From assembly GCF_000971965.1 (NCBI RefSeq), contig NZ_LAQP01000001.1:558001-622000 (forward strand): a stretch of DNA of 64,000 bases. Reading direction: 5' to 3'. The first letter of the stretch is position 1. Every line of letters starts with the position of its first letter. The notes under the pieces were generated by a model, which saw only the letters and a list, made by a program, of their open reading frames with translations, searched no databases and was not told the origin of the DNA. Source of the stretch: Paenibacillus wulumuqiensis (GTDB lineage: Bacteria > Bacillota > Bacilli > Paenibacillales > Paenibacillaceae). Below are positions 44,953 through 53,353 of this stretch, piece after piece. Made by a program: the position numbers and the translations under genes.

Positions 44953-46281
44953 TCAAATGCCTGCTACAATCCGCTTTGCTCTTGTACCGGCTTCTTCCAG
45001 CACTTTCGGTTCATCCAGGGTAAGCAGCCGTCGCTTATGCATCAGCAACTGACCGTTTACCATAGTCGTATGCACATCTCCTCCTACAGCTGCGTAAGCG
45101 AGCGTCGAGTAGAGATGATGTACGGGCTGCAGATGAGGCTGGGCCAGATTGATCATGATCAGATCCGCCTTTTTTCCGGCTTCCAGTGTACCGGTCTCAT
45201 GATCCAGACCGAGCAGCCTTGCGCTTCCGATGGTTGCCAGCTGCAGAGCTTCATAGGCAGACAGTCGGGTGGGATCGCCATAATCGAGCTTTTGCATCCA
45301 TGCCGCAGCCTTGATCTCGGCGAACATATCCAGTGTAGTCGCACTTCCGGCACCATCCGTACCCAGCCCTACCGTAATGCCCTGCTGCTGTAAAGTTACA
45401 ATCGGTGCAATACCGCAGCCAAGCTTCAGATTACTGACCGGATTATGCACGACTCCTCCTCGCATTCCGCGCAAATAACCAATATCCCGGTGATTCAGAT
45501 GTACGCCATGAGCCAACATCACATGAAGTTTCTCGAACAGTCCCAGCTGATACAGGTACTCTGCCGGGGTCTGCCGGTATCGCTCCCGGATGATAGATAC
45601 TTCCTCTACTGTCTCTGCCAGATGAATATGAACAGGCCGCTCATACTGTTCAGCCAGAGCGATAATCTCGCGCATCTGCTCCGGCGGACAAGTATAAGGA
45701 GCATGTGGGCCGAACATAGTTGTAATCCGTCCGTCTGCTGCTCCCTGCCAGCGCTTCACCAGATCAATAGCTTCCATGATCCGCGCTTCCGCCCGATCAT
45801 CGCCAAAGACAAGACCCCGTGTCAGGGAAGCCCTCATTCCGGTCTCCTCAACAGCTGAAGCAATCTCATTCATATGAATGTACATATCGGCAAATGTCGT
45901 CGTACCCGAACGGATCATCTCGGCCATGGACAGCTTACTGCCCCAATAAATATCTTCTGCCGTCATTCTTGCTTCTGCCGGGAACATTTTCTGCTCCAGC
46001 CAGTCCATCAGTTTCAAATCATCCGAGAAGCCTTTGAGCAGGCTCATGGGAGTATGCTGGTGGGCATTGATCAGTCCAGGCATGACGGCCATGTCGGTAC
46101 CATCGATGATCTGCCATTCTTTCTTATCGAACGCTGCATGTTCCAGGAGATGCTCTCCATTACTGGCTGTCGGTACAATCGCTTCGATCCGATCTCCATC
46201 AATCATAATATCGCCGAGAAAAGGATACGGATGTGTGTTGCACATGGTGATAATGGTGGCATTGCGAATTTGTATACTCAC
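44953..46281 (-). CDS. 5-Methylthioadenosine/S-adenosylhomocysteine deaminase-like amidohydrolase
   Basis: This 442-residue metal-dependent hydrolase of the MtaD/TrzA group deaminates the adenine ring. Zinc ligands appear in INAHQHTPM near 63-71, HIHLAE near 213 and GTDGAGS near 308. The start is GTG at 46281 with GGAGGAG upstream; the frame runs on to 46458 but that part is not protein-like. MTA/SAH deaminase activity is the usual annotation, but guanine, cytosine or triazine hydrolases share the fold. It sits 198 bp from the threonine synthase gene on the same strand. Confidence 0.8.
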   Translation of the reverse strand: MSIQIRNATIITMCNTHPYPFLGDIMIDGDRIEAIVPTASNGEHLLEHAAFDKKEWQIIDGTDMAVMPGLINAHQHTPMSLLKGFSDDLKLMDWLEQKMFPAEARMTAEDIYWGSKLSMAEMIRSGTTTFADMYIHMNEIASAVEETGMRASLTRGLVFGDDRAEARIMEAIDLVKRWQGAADGRITTMFGPHAPYTCPPEQMREIIALAEQYERPVHIHLAETVEEVSIIRERYRQTPAEYLYQLGLFEKLHVMLAHGVHLNHRDIGYLRGMRGGVVHNPVSNLKLGCGIAPIVTLQQQGITVGLGTDGAGSATTLDMFAEIKAAAWMQKLDYGDPTRLSAYEALQLATIGSARLLGLDHETGTLEAGKKADLIMINLAQPHLQPVHHLYSTLAYAAVGGDVHTTMVNGQLLMHKRRLLTLDEPKVLEEAGTRAKRIVAGI

Positions 46282-46479
46282 TAAAATCTCCTCCAATTTA
46301 TCTTTTGATAGGCAGGTATGTAGATGCCCTACACGAAGAATAGACCTTGACGTAACGTCAAGGTCAAAGATTATTTTTAAATATTGGGATACTGGAATAT
46401 AAAGAACATGTACTATTTTATTAATGTGATCCTGTTCGCCCGAATACGACTGGATCAACTTGGGTTGCTTATAATTTTC

Positions 46480-47688
46480 CTACAGAATGGAGTTACCTAT
46501 CTTCAGTATCGGAGCTTCAGTCTGGACCGTGTCAGGGTATTTGATTCCTGCTCCCGTATTCAGCACAACGACAGATTCACCAGAGCGAATCCATCCTTCG
46601 GCTGCAAGGCGTCGGGCGGCCGCAAAGGTAGCTGCTCCTTCCGGGCAGATAAATGCTCCCTCCATAGCGGCTACTTCCTGCTGTACCTGCAGCAGTTCCT
46701 GATCCGATACAGCTACTGCCGCCCCTTCAGTCTCATACAGGGCACGCAAAACGAGAAAGTCCCCCAGTGCCTTTGGTACGTTGATACCAAAAGCTACGGT
46801 AGTGGACTCCTGCCAGAACTCGGACCTTTCTTTTTTCTCCTGCCAGGCTTTGACGATCGGTGCGCAGCCTTCAGCCTGTACTGCAACGAGACGAGGCAGT
46901 TTACCTGCAATCCAGCCTATAGATTTGAGCTCCTGCAGTGCTTTGTGAATGCCGATCAGCCCGACACCACCGCCGGTCGGATAAAGGATCACGTCCGGCA
47001 TCGTCCAGCCCATCTGCTCTGCGATCTCCAGTCCCATTGTTTTCTTGCCTTCGATCCGGTAAGGCTCCTTGAGCGTGGAAGCATCATAGACACCCTGCTG
47101 CTGCACTTTCTCGGCGACCATTTTACCGGCATCGCTGATCAATCCATTCACCAGATACAGCGAAGCTCCCGCCAGCGCCACTTCACTGCGGGTGATCATG
47201 GGCGCATCCTGCGGCATGACAATTGTCGCCCGGATTCCGGCCCTTGCCGCATATAGTGCCCAGGCTGCTCCAGCGTTGCCGTTGGTTGGCATCGCGAATT
47301 CTTCGACACCCAGCTCTTTGGCCCGTGAGATGCCTACTGCTGCCCCGCGTGCTTTGAAGCTCCCGCTTGGCACCAGACTCTCATCCTTCATATAGAGATG
47401 TTCTATTCCATAATGTGCTCCGAGTCTGGGCATATCCAGCAGCGGAGTCATTCCCTCTCCCAGCGTTACTACATTATGCTCAAAGGCAACGGGAAGCAGT
47501 TCATGGTATCTCCAGAGATCATTATTGCGATCTCTGAGCTGCTGAATATCCATTTCCTGTTGCAGACGTTCCAGATCATATTCTACCAGCAGCGGTGAGC
47601 CGCATTCGCATAACTGGTGAATCTCATGCAGATCATATTCATTGTCACAGATCGGGCATTTGAGGTGTGACGCATAACTGTAAGGCAT
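46480..47688 (-). CDS. Threonine synthase (PLP, with N-terminal zinc ribbon)
   Basis: This fold-type II PLP enzyme converts O-phosphohomoserine to threonine. The first 35 residues contain CPICD...CECG, a zinc-ribbon-like motif of the archaeal/Firmicute class. The PLP lysine lies in SGSFKARG (Lys112 from this start), the phosphate loop in PTGGGVGLIG and the substrate loop in PTNGNAGAAW. I chose ATG at 47688 (MPYSYASHLKC) with AGGAA seven bases upstream; a TTG at 47763 would add 25 residues with poor support. Bacillus thrC lies in the hom-thrCB operon; here it stands alone, so it may be a second copy or a related lyase. Confidence 0.78.
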   Translation of the reverse strand: MPYSYASHLKCPICDNEYDLHEIHQLCECGSPLLVEYDLERLQQEMDIQQLRDRNNDLWRYHELLPVAFEHNVVTLGEGMTPLLDMPRLGAHYGIEHLYMKDESLVPSGSFKARGAAVGISRAKELGVEEFAMPTNGNAGAAWALYAARAGIRATIVMPQDAPMITRSEVALAGASLYLVNGLISDAGKMVAEKVQQQGVYDASTLKEPYRIEGKKTMGLEIAEQMGWTMPDVILYPTGGGVGLIGIHKALQELKSIGWIAGKLPRLVAVQAEGCAPIVKAWQEKKERSEFWQESTTVAFGINVPKALGDFLVLRALYETEGAAVAVSDQELLQVQQEVAAMEGAFICPEGAATFAAARRLAAEGWIRSGESVVVLNTGAGIKYPDTVQTEAPILKIGNSIL

Positions 47689-47808
47689 CTTCGAATTCCT
47701 GCTTCCTGTAGTGGTATGAGTTGCACTATCAGAAATCATATCAGCAAATATATCTTTTGCCAATTATTCTTATCTGTTCACATGGATATAGATTTTCTTT
47801 TGACGGCA

Positions 47809-49149
47809 TTAGATCTGAAGCTGTTTGAACTCGCTCGGACTGATACCATAATACTTTTTGAAAATTTTGCTGAAATGCTCCGGAGATTCATAGCCTACCT
47901 TGTCAGCCACTTCATAACGACGCAGATCGGTACTCGTCAGCAGTTCGCGGCTTTCTTCCATACGCAGCTTGATCACGTATTCCCACAGCTTGAACCCGGT
48001 GTATTTTTTGAACAGATAGCTCAGATAATTGGGACTCACATGATTTTTCCGAGCCACCTCATGAATGGTCAGTCCTTTTTGATTGTAGTAATTATCGAGG
48101 TACGACTTGACCTGGGAGACGATCAGGTTGTTGCGCAGGCATTCCGCCTCTTCCGCTGGTCGGATCGTTTTCCAGTAGTATTTGCCATAATAAAATACAT
48201 AATGATCCTGATACTCACGATGCAGATCGATAGCGCGATCAGTCTGGGTATTCAGCTGGCTCAGAAAATGAATGCCTCTCAGAATCTGGCTGATACCAAT
48301 CACACAGGGAATACGCAGGAATTTGTGGATATGAAAATGCAAACTCTGACCGAGCGCTTCAAGCTGGCGGATAATATGGGACATCCGGTCTGCCGCATCT
48401 GTCTCTCTCCACTGAAAAATCACGCTGAGCTCTTTGTCTCCCGACTCGAAAATGATCGTATTCTCCTGATCCTCCACTTCCAGCAGTTCCTCGGTTACAT
48501 TCCATATCGCATAACACAGCCAGCGGTAATCGTTCGGCTGACCGGTACTCCCGGCGAATTGTATTCCGTCAAAGTTCATTTTCAGCATCGCATAATAAGG
48601 TCCTTTCAGCGGTAAATATTGCTGCAACTGCTCCTGTTCTTCCATTCGGATCGAGCCGGTAAGCAGCTTGCTCAGCAGCTCGTATTCACGCTCAGGCAAT
48701 CGCTCCATTTTAAAACGTGTCAATCCCCCAGGTACGGTATATACTGGCTGTCTTTCACTTCGTTCAACAACCGGCTTCTCCAAATGAATAAGCACCTCAC
48801 GAATCGAATCGAGGAACTGTTCGGAATTCAGCGGCTTGACCAGATAATTACGCACGCCGAGCCGGATCGCCGTCTGGGCATACTCGAACTGTTCATGCAC
48901 AGATATGACGATCAGCTGGATATCCGGCTGCAGCATACGAATCTGCTGCATAAGCTCAATACCGGACAGATCACGTGTATGTATATCACTGATCAGCAGA
49001 TCAATATGGCAGGTGCGAGCATAAGTAAGCGCTTCCTTTCCACTGGAAGTCGTATAGATATGTCCTATATTCAGACCGGAAGACATCATCAATTTCATCA
49101 ACAATTGAAGCATTATCGGCTCTTCATCTACAATTAGAATGTTATACAT
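47809..49149 (-). CDS. YesN-type response regulator (receiver plus AraC domain), orphan
   Basis: This 446-residue regulator has a receiver domain with the acidic pair in IVDEEP (Asp8, Glu9), phospho-acceptor Asp55 in LLISDIH and Lys in YLVKPL. A middle domain (about 140-330) resembles the YesN spacer. The end is an AraC-type helix-turn-helix pair (LTIHEVARKNHVSPNYLSYLFKKYTG in part and YEVADKVGYESPEHFSKIFKKYYG). The start at 49149 follows GGGAGGT. YesN proteins normally lie beside a YesM-type histidine kinase; none is present in the neighbourhood, so the cognate kinase must be elsewhere or the protein acts alone. Confidence 0.85.
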   Translation of the reverse strand: MYNILIVDEEPIMLQLLMKLMMSSGLNIGHIYTTSSGKEALTYARTCHIDLLISDIHTRDLSGIELMQQIRMLQPDIQLIVISVHEQFEYAQTAIRLGVRNYLVKPLNSEQFLDSIREVLIHLEKPVVERSERQPVYTVPGGLTRFKMERLPEREYELLSKLLTGSIRMEEQEQLQQYLPLKGPYYAMLKMNFDGIQFAGSTGQPNDYRWLCYAIWNVTEELLEVEDQENTIIFESGDKELSVIFQWRETDAADRMSHIIRQLEALGQSLHFHIHKFLRIPCVIGISQILRGIHFLSQLNTQTDRAIDLHREYQDHYVFYYGKYYWKTIRPAEEAECLRNNLIVSQVKSYLDNYYNQKGLTIHEVARKNHVSPNYLSYLFKKYTGFKLWEYVIKLRMEESRELLTSTDLRRYEVADKVGYESPEHFSKIFKKYYGISPSEFKQLQI

Positions 49150-49228
49150 AGTGCAACCTCCCAGGATGTAATATAGATGCATTAATTCCATAGTATTACA
49201 TTTAATCCTAGTCTTAATATAACAGAAG

Positions 49229-49242
49229 TTTAAGCGCTTTAA
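49229..49242. promoter_or_regulatory. Weak cre-like palindrome upstream of the YesN-type gene
   Basis: TTTAAGCGCTTTAA shares the AAGCGCTT core of CcpA sites but lacks the outer G and C, so it is two bases from consensus. It lies 80 bp upstream of the regulator's start codon. Confidence 0.3.
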
Positions 49243-49436
49243 TATAAGAAAAATTAAAACTCATTTTTAGGTATCACTTTAGATAAAGACTGGGCTTTCT
49301 ACTCGGCTATGACGCGTATGCATACTGGTTCCCGCTCTGCAGGGGTATTCCGCTATTACCTGATCAGCACATAAAAAGCCTGACCTTTTTAGGGCCAGAC
49401 TTTTGCAAAAAATTGATCTTCAGTATTCGATGCCGA

Positions 49437-50477
49437 TTATGCTTTTACCGGCTGCTGCTCCAGCTGGCGATTTTTTTCGGCAAATTTCTTATTGTGCGAG
49501 GATACATAGGCCTGATCATATGCTTCCGGCTCCAAGTATTTTTTCACACTGTTCACGGCTGTTGCTCCATCCACCAGCGCGCCGCTGATCAGATGCAGCT
49601 TGCCATCATAATGAATCAGATCACCGGCTGCAAATACGCCGGGCAGATTGGTCTGCCGCTTCTCATCGACGACAGGCTTGCCATGCTCATCCATCTCGAT
49701 TCCCCAGCCAAGCAATGGGCTGAGATCTGTTGTCAGCCCATGATTGACGATGACTGCATCGACAGACAGAATCTCCTGCTCACCGGTCTCGATATGAGTA
49801 ATCGTCACTTCTTCGACCAGGCTTCCTTTCCCCTGGAGTCCGGTCAGTTCATAGGAAGTGAACACTCGGGAGCAATTCTGCTTCATCTGGAGTACATTAC
49901 GTTCATGACCGCCAAACTCTTCGCGGCGGTGCACTACCGTTATACTGGCAGCAAGCGGCTGCAGCGCATTCGCCCAGTCTACCGCCGAGTTGCCTCCACC
50001 GGAGATTACGACATGTTTACCGGCAAACACATTCAGTTCCTGCACTGTATAATGAAGATTGGTTACCTCATAGCGGTCTGCTCCGGCAAGCTCCAGCTTG
50101 CGCATTTTGGGAATGCCATGCCCCATTGCGAGAATCACTGTACGGGTATAATGAACTTCGCCCGTGTGGGACAGTAACACAATGGTACCATCCGGCTGAC
50201 GCTCCAGGCGGGTAATCTGCTGGTCCAGCACGATAGTCGGTTCAAAGACCATCGCCTGTTCTGTCAGATTGCGAATCAGACCTTCTCCGCTGATCGGCGG
50301 TACTCCGCCCACATCCCAGATGATTTTCTCGGGATACATCAGTATTTTCCCACCCAGTGTCGGATTGTATTCAATAATCTTGGTCTTCAGATCACGCATT
50401 CCACTGTAAAATGCACTATATAAACCGGCCGGGCCGCCTCCGATTATCGTTACATCATATAATTCAAGCTGCTGCAT
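49437..50477 (-). CDS. Ferredoxin/flavodoxin-NADP(+) reductase, type 2 (YumC-like)
   Basis: This 346-residue homodimeric flavoprotein has a thioredoxin reductase-like fold without the active cysteine pair. FAD-binding [11 protein letters not shown] near 14-24, NADPH-binding [11 protein letters not shown] near 155-165 and the ATG-type segment [20 protein letters not shown] are visible. YumC-type enzymes donate electrons to ferredoxin or flavodoxin for iron release, nitric oxide synthase or desaturases. The start at 50477 follows GAGGAGG; the frame extends to 50558. A near-perfect Fur box sits just upstream, so expression rises in iron limitation. Confidence 0.88.
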   Translation of the reverse strand: MQQLELYDVTIIGGGPAGLYSAFYSGMRDLKTKIIEYNPTLGGKILMYPEKIIWDVGGVPPISGEGLIRNLTEQAMVFEPTIVLDQQITRLERQPDGTIVLLSHTGEVHYTRTVILAMGHGIPKMRKLELAGADRYEVTNLHYTVQELNVFAGKHVVISGGGNSAVDWANALQPLAASITVVHRREEFGGHERNVLQMKQNCSRVFTSYELTGLQGKGSLVEEVTITHIETGEQEILSVDAVIVNHGLTTDLSPLLGWGIEMDEHGKPVVDEKRQTNLPGVFAAGDLIHYDGKLHLISGALVDGATAVNSVKKYLEPEAYDQAYVSSHNKKFAEKNRQLEQQPVKA

Positions 50478-50587
50478 TAGTAGGTAAGCCTCCTCATGTT
50501 CATGCAATATTGAGACTGAGATGATAAATCGGCACATTCTCCGACTGCTGCTCATCATCAGCTATGTATCCAGAAACCTTTTACAAT

Positions 50588-50602
50588 TGATAATGATTAT
50601 CA
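50588..50602 (-). promoter_or_regulatory. Fur box
   Basis: TGATAATGATTATCA is a perfect match to the Bacillus 7-1-7 Fur/PerR-class core TGATAATNATTATCA and extends to a 19-bp box. It lies 111 bp upstream of the reductase start and directly downstream of its -10, an ideal repression position. Confidence 0.85.
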
Positions 50603-50630
50603 TTATAGATTAGTAAGAAGTGAGATGCAA
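50602..50630 (-). promoter_or_regulatory. Sigma-A promoter of the ferredoxin-NADP reductase gene
   Basis: On the minus strand TTGCAT, 17 bp and a perfect TATAAT occur; the -10 abuts the Fur box. This is a strong promoter shut by iron-loaded Fur. Confidence 0.75.
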
Positions 50631-50665
50631 TATAAAAAGCCTCCTGATCGATGAGATGCTGCTCC

Positions 50666-50704
50666 CCTGTGCCGGGATTATCCTGAGGGCAGACACGGCA
50701 CAGG
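50666..50704. other. Inverted repeat between the reductase and cls genes
   Basis: CCTGTGCCG (50666-50674) and CGGCACAGG (50696-50704) are perfect 9-bp arms, followed by a T-rich stretch on the plus strand. No plus-strand gene lies upstream, so it may be an isolated terminator, a leader hairpin of cls or an insulator. The rest of the 328-bp gap contains only the Fur-controlled promoter. Confidence 0.4.
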
Positions 50705-50805
50705 CTGTTTATATTTCTTAGTGTGTAATAATGGATTTTTTGGTATGCTGTTTGGTGAACTGTTTATTTATTATTTACTACTTTAAATAAGGTGGGACGC
50801 TGGGA

Positions 50806-52257
50806 ATGGTCGATTTTTACGCGCATTTCTCCTGGATTTTACTTATTATCAACCTTTTTCTGGCGCTGTTCATCGTATTTTTGGAGCGGCGCAATGTGGG
50901 AGCGACCTGGGCCTGGCTGATGGTGCTGCTGTTTATACCAATTGCCGGCTTCCTCGTCTACCTGTTTCTCGGACAGAATCTTAGCCGTGTCAAACGGTTT
51001 CGCCTGCGCAAGGAATTCCGCTCCATTATCGAATCCGTCGTTGAGGATCAGCGAATTGAATTCAAGGAAAAGAAGTTCAAATTCAATGATCCCTCCATCA
51101 GCCGCTATCATGAGCTGGTGCATCTTCATCTGATCAGCAATTATTCCCTGTATACACAGGATAATGCGGTACGTATCTTTGCGGATGGCCGGGAGAAATT
51201 CGATGCCCTTTTTGAGGATATTGCGAATGCCCGGGAATATATTCATATTCAGTATTATATTATTCAAAAAGATGATCTTGGTCGCAGGCTGCTAAAAGCT
51301 CTGACTGCCAAAGCGCTTGAAGGCGTAACCGTCCGGCTGATCTATGATGCATGGGGCAGCTCCAATGTGAACAAATCGTTCCTCAAGGAATTTGTGGCTG
51401 CAGGAGGTCATGCGGCCGCCTTTTTCCCGCCAAGTATTCCTCTCATTAACTTCAAAGTGAATTACCGCAATCACCGCAAAGTCGTCATTATTGACGGGCT
51501 GGTCGGCTATGTCGGCGGCTTCAATGTGGGAGACGAGTATCTGGGCCTGGTGGAGAAATTCGGTTACTGGCGCGATACCCATCTGCGGGTGGAAGGTTCG
51601 GCTATTTTGCAAATGCAGACGCATTTCCTGCGTGACTGGCATCTGGCGCTGAATACGCATATGTCCGGAGATTATTCACTGTTTGCGGTATCCAAGCCTT
51701 TTACCGGCAATATCGGTATGCAGATTGTGTCGAGCGGACCGGACAGCAGTCTGGAGACGATCAAATATTCTTATATCAAAATGATGTATGAAGCCAAAGA
51801 AAGCATTATGATCCAGACTCCTTATTTTATTCCGGACGAGAGCATGGTCACCGCGATGAAATCGGCGATTCTCTCTGGGGTACAGGTACATCTGATGATT
51901 CCCAAGAAACCGGATCACCAGATGGTTTACTGGGCATCCTACTCGTATTTACGTGAACTGCTGGAACTGGATGCACACTGCTATTTGTATGAAAAAGGAT
52001 TTTTGCATGCCAAGACGATGGTGATCGACGGCAAAATCGCTTCGGTCGGTACAGCGAATATGGATATTCGCAGTTACAAGCTGAATTTTGAGATTAATGC
52101 CGTAATTTACGATAGTCAGGCAGCCAAGCAGCTGGAAGATCTGTTCCTCAAAGATATCCTGGACAGCCAGATACTCACGCTGACCGATTATAATAATCGG
52201 CCACTTTACCAGAAAACTGTGGAGTCTTTTGCACGTCTGTTATCACCGATTCTGTAG
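50806..52257 (+). CDS. cls: Cardiolipin synthase (phospholipase D family)
   Basis: This 483-residue membrane enzyme joins two phosphatidylglycerol molecules to cardiolipin and glycerol. Two N-terminal helices (about 8-28 and 38-56) are followed by two phospholipase D HKD motifs, NHRKVVIIDG near 223 and LHAKTMVIDG near 403. PLD-type sequence GGFNVGDEYLG follows the first. The length is normal for bacterial ClsA. It starts with ATG after AGGTGGG. It is monocistronic with a strong terminator. Cardiolipin together with MprF-made lysyl-PG adjusts membrane charge. Confidence 0.92.
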   Translation: MVDFYAHFSWILLIINLFLALFIVFLERRNVGATWAWLMVLLFIPIAGFLVYLFLGQNLSRVKRFRLRKEFRSIIESVVEDQRIEFKEKKFKFNDPSISRYHELVHLHLISNYSLYTQDNAVRIFADGREKFDALFEDIANAREYIHIQYYIIQKDDLGRRLLKALTAKALEGVTVRLIYDAWGSSNVNKSFLKEFVAAGGHAAAFFPPSIPLINFKVNYRNHRKVVIIDGLVGYVGGFNVGDEYLGLVEKFGYWRDTHLRVEGSAILQMQTHFLRDWHLALNTHMSGDYSLFAVSKPFTGNIGMQIVSSGPDSSLETIKYSYIKMMYEAKESIMIQTPYFIPDESMVTAMKSAILSGVQVHLMIPKKPDHQMVYWASYSYLRELLELDAHCYLYEKGFLHAKTMVIDGKIASVGTANMDIRSYKLNFEINAVIYDSQAAKQLEDLFLKDILDSQILTLTDYNNRPLYQKTVESFARLLSPIL

Positions 52258-52337
52258 AGGATTTGATGGTGAAGTTTTGGTGAGTATGTTCTGCCAACTA
52301 TAAGATCAACGTGTTACCACCTTTGCAAAAGTTTGAC

Positions 52338-52384
52338 CAAAGCGCTATCTGCCCGAAATAGAAGGCAGATAGCGCTTTTTTGTT
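52338..52384 (+). terminator. Terminator of cls
   Basis: AAAGCGCTATCTGCC pairs with GGCAGATAGCGCTTT, followed by six T. The stem has 15 perfect base pairs. Confidence 0.9.
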
Positions 52385-52844
52385 GTCTGAAAAGCTTGTG
52401 TATTAAGCACGCAGACGGCACTGCATTTTGAATTCTAATTGACGTTACCTACTGAATTGCATCTTATTTCTCTTCTTGATTTTTGATCATGGATAAAGAT
52501 CTTAACTTCCTTTTTTTCTTGATAGATATAGATTAGGGAACTCCAGAAGTGGGGGATATGCAGGTATGTTGTAGGTTGCTATTTTTCATCTTTTTATTAT
52601 GAATTTTTCACATGATGAAATAATAATGATTGGAGGTTGGAAATTGTAAATGCCCCTCCTATTCAAGGAATTATTGCGATTAAAATCGCAGTGCATTTTC
52701 TGTTATTCTTTTTATTTTTTCAATTTAATCCATGTATTTATAATACAAATAAACACTTATTAACGTGCAAATTTATACTTGTTATTGAATATACCTGTTC
52801 TTTGCTATTTAAGAGCCCTGTCTTATGTATCTTAAAATTTAAGC
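52385..52844. other. AT-rich stretch without a supported gene
   Basis: Between cls and the thrS promoter the DNA is AT-rich. One frame beginning at 52637 runs to 53110 but crosses the thrS promoter and T-box leader and has an odd composition, so I do not call it. Nothing else is visible. Confidence 0.5.
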
Positions 52845-52873
52845 TTGACCTTTCTCCAATCCAATCCTATAAT
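52845..52873 (+). promoter_or_regulatory. Sigma-A promoter of thrS
   Basis: TTGACC (52845-52850), a 17-bp spacer and TATAAT (52868-52873) form a nearly consensus promoter. It places the 5' end of the T-box leader near 52880. Confidence 0.85.
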
Positions 52874-52879
52874 CGAGAA

Positions 52880-53240
52880 CCAATAACACATTTCAGCAAC
52901 GACCAAAGACATGATTCCCTTCATGCGCTGTCCAGAGAGAGAAGCATCTGCTGTGAGCTTCTTCAGTCGACGGTTGAGGAATTACCCCTTTGCAGCTGTG
53001 ATATTGAACCGGTGCCGGATCGTTTGGGTGCTTTGCAGAAATCTGTATGTCAGAGATCTGCACGCTGCCTTTTGTCGCTGTCCAGGCGTTTAGTAAATGT
53101 CACCGTCTAATCCACGTTAACGGATTCCAATGAGGACTCTGTCCTGTGATGACTACTCGTCTGCAGGCAGGTCGAATTAGGGTGGAACCACGAGCCAAGC
53201 GCACTCGTCCCTTCTGGGATTGAGTGCTTTTTTGCGCTTA
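52880..53240 (+). promoter_or_regulatory. T-box riboswitch (tRNA-Thr sensing) controlling thrS
   Basis: The T-box sequence AGGGTGGAACCACG is at 53179-53192, just before a terminator (GCACTC 53201-53206 with GAGTGC 53222-53227, then six T). Stem I occupies about 52900-53010 with the GA-rich AGAGAG loop near 52935. The specifier is probably ACC (Thr) at 52984-52986 inside AATTACCCC. Uncharged tRNA-Thr would bind the specifier and the UGGN bulge and stabilise the antiterminator, allowing thrS expression in threonine starvation. The riboswitch is secure; the exact specifier is my reading. Confidence 0.9.
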
Positions 53241-53353
53241 TTTGTTCTTTATCTATCCTATCCGGCCGATCCGTGGTCAGGCTGCTGGTATTACAGCATC
53301 TGATAGCTGGTATGCTGTGCCGGATAACCACTAAATCATTGGAGGTACACATT

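Noticed and set aside
52637-53110. 157-residue frame upstream of thrS
   Set aside because: It crosses the thrS promoter and stem I of the T-box leader, is rich in Cys and Leu and has no family resemblance.
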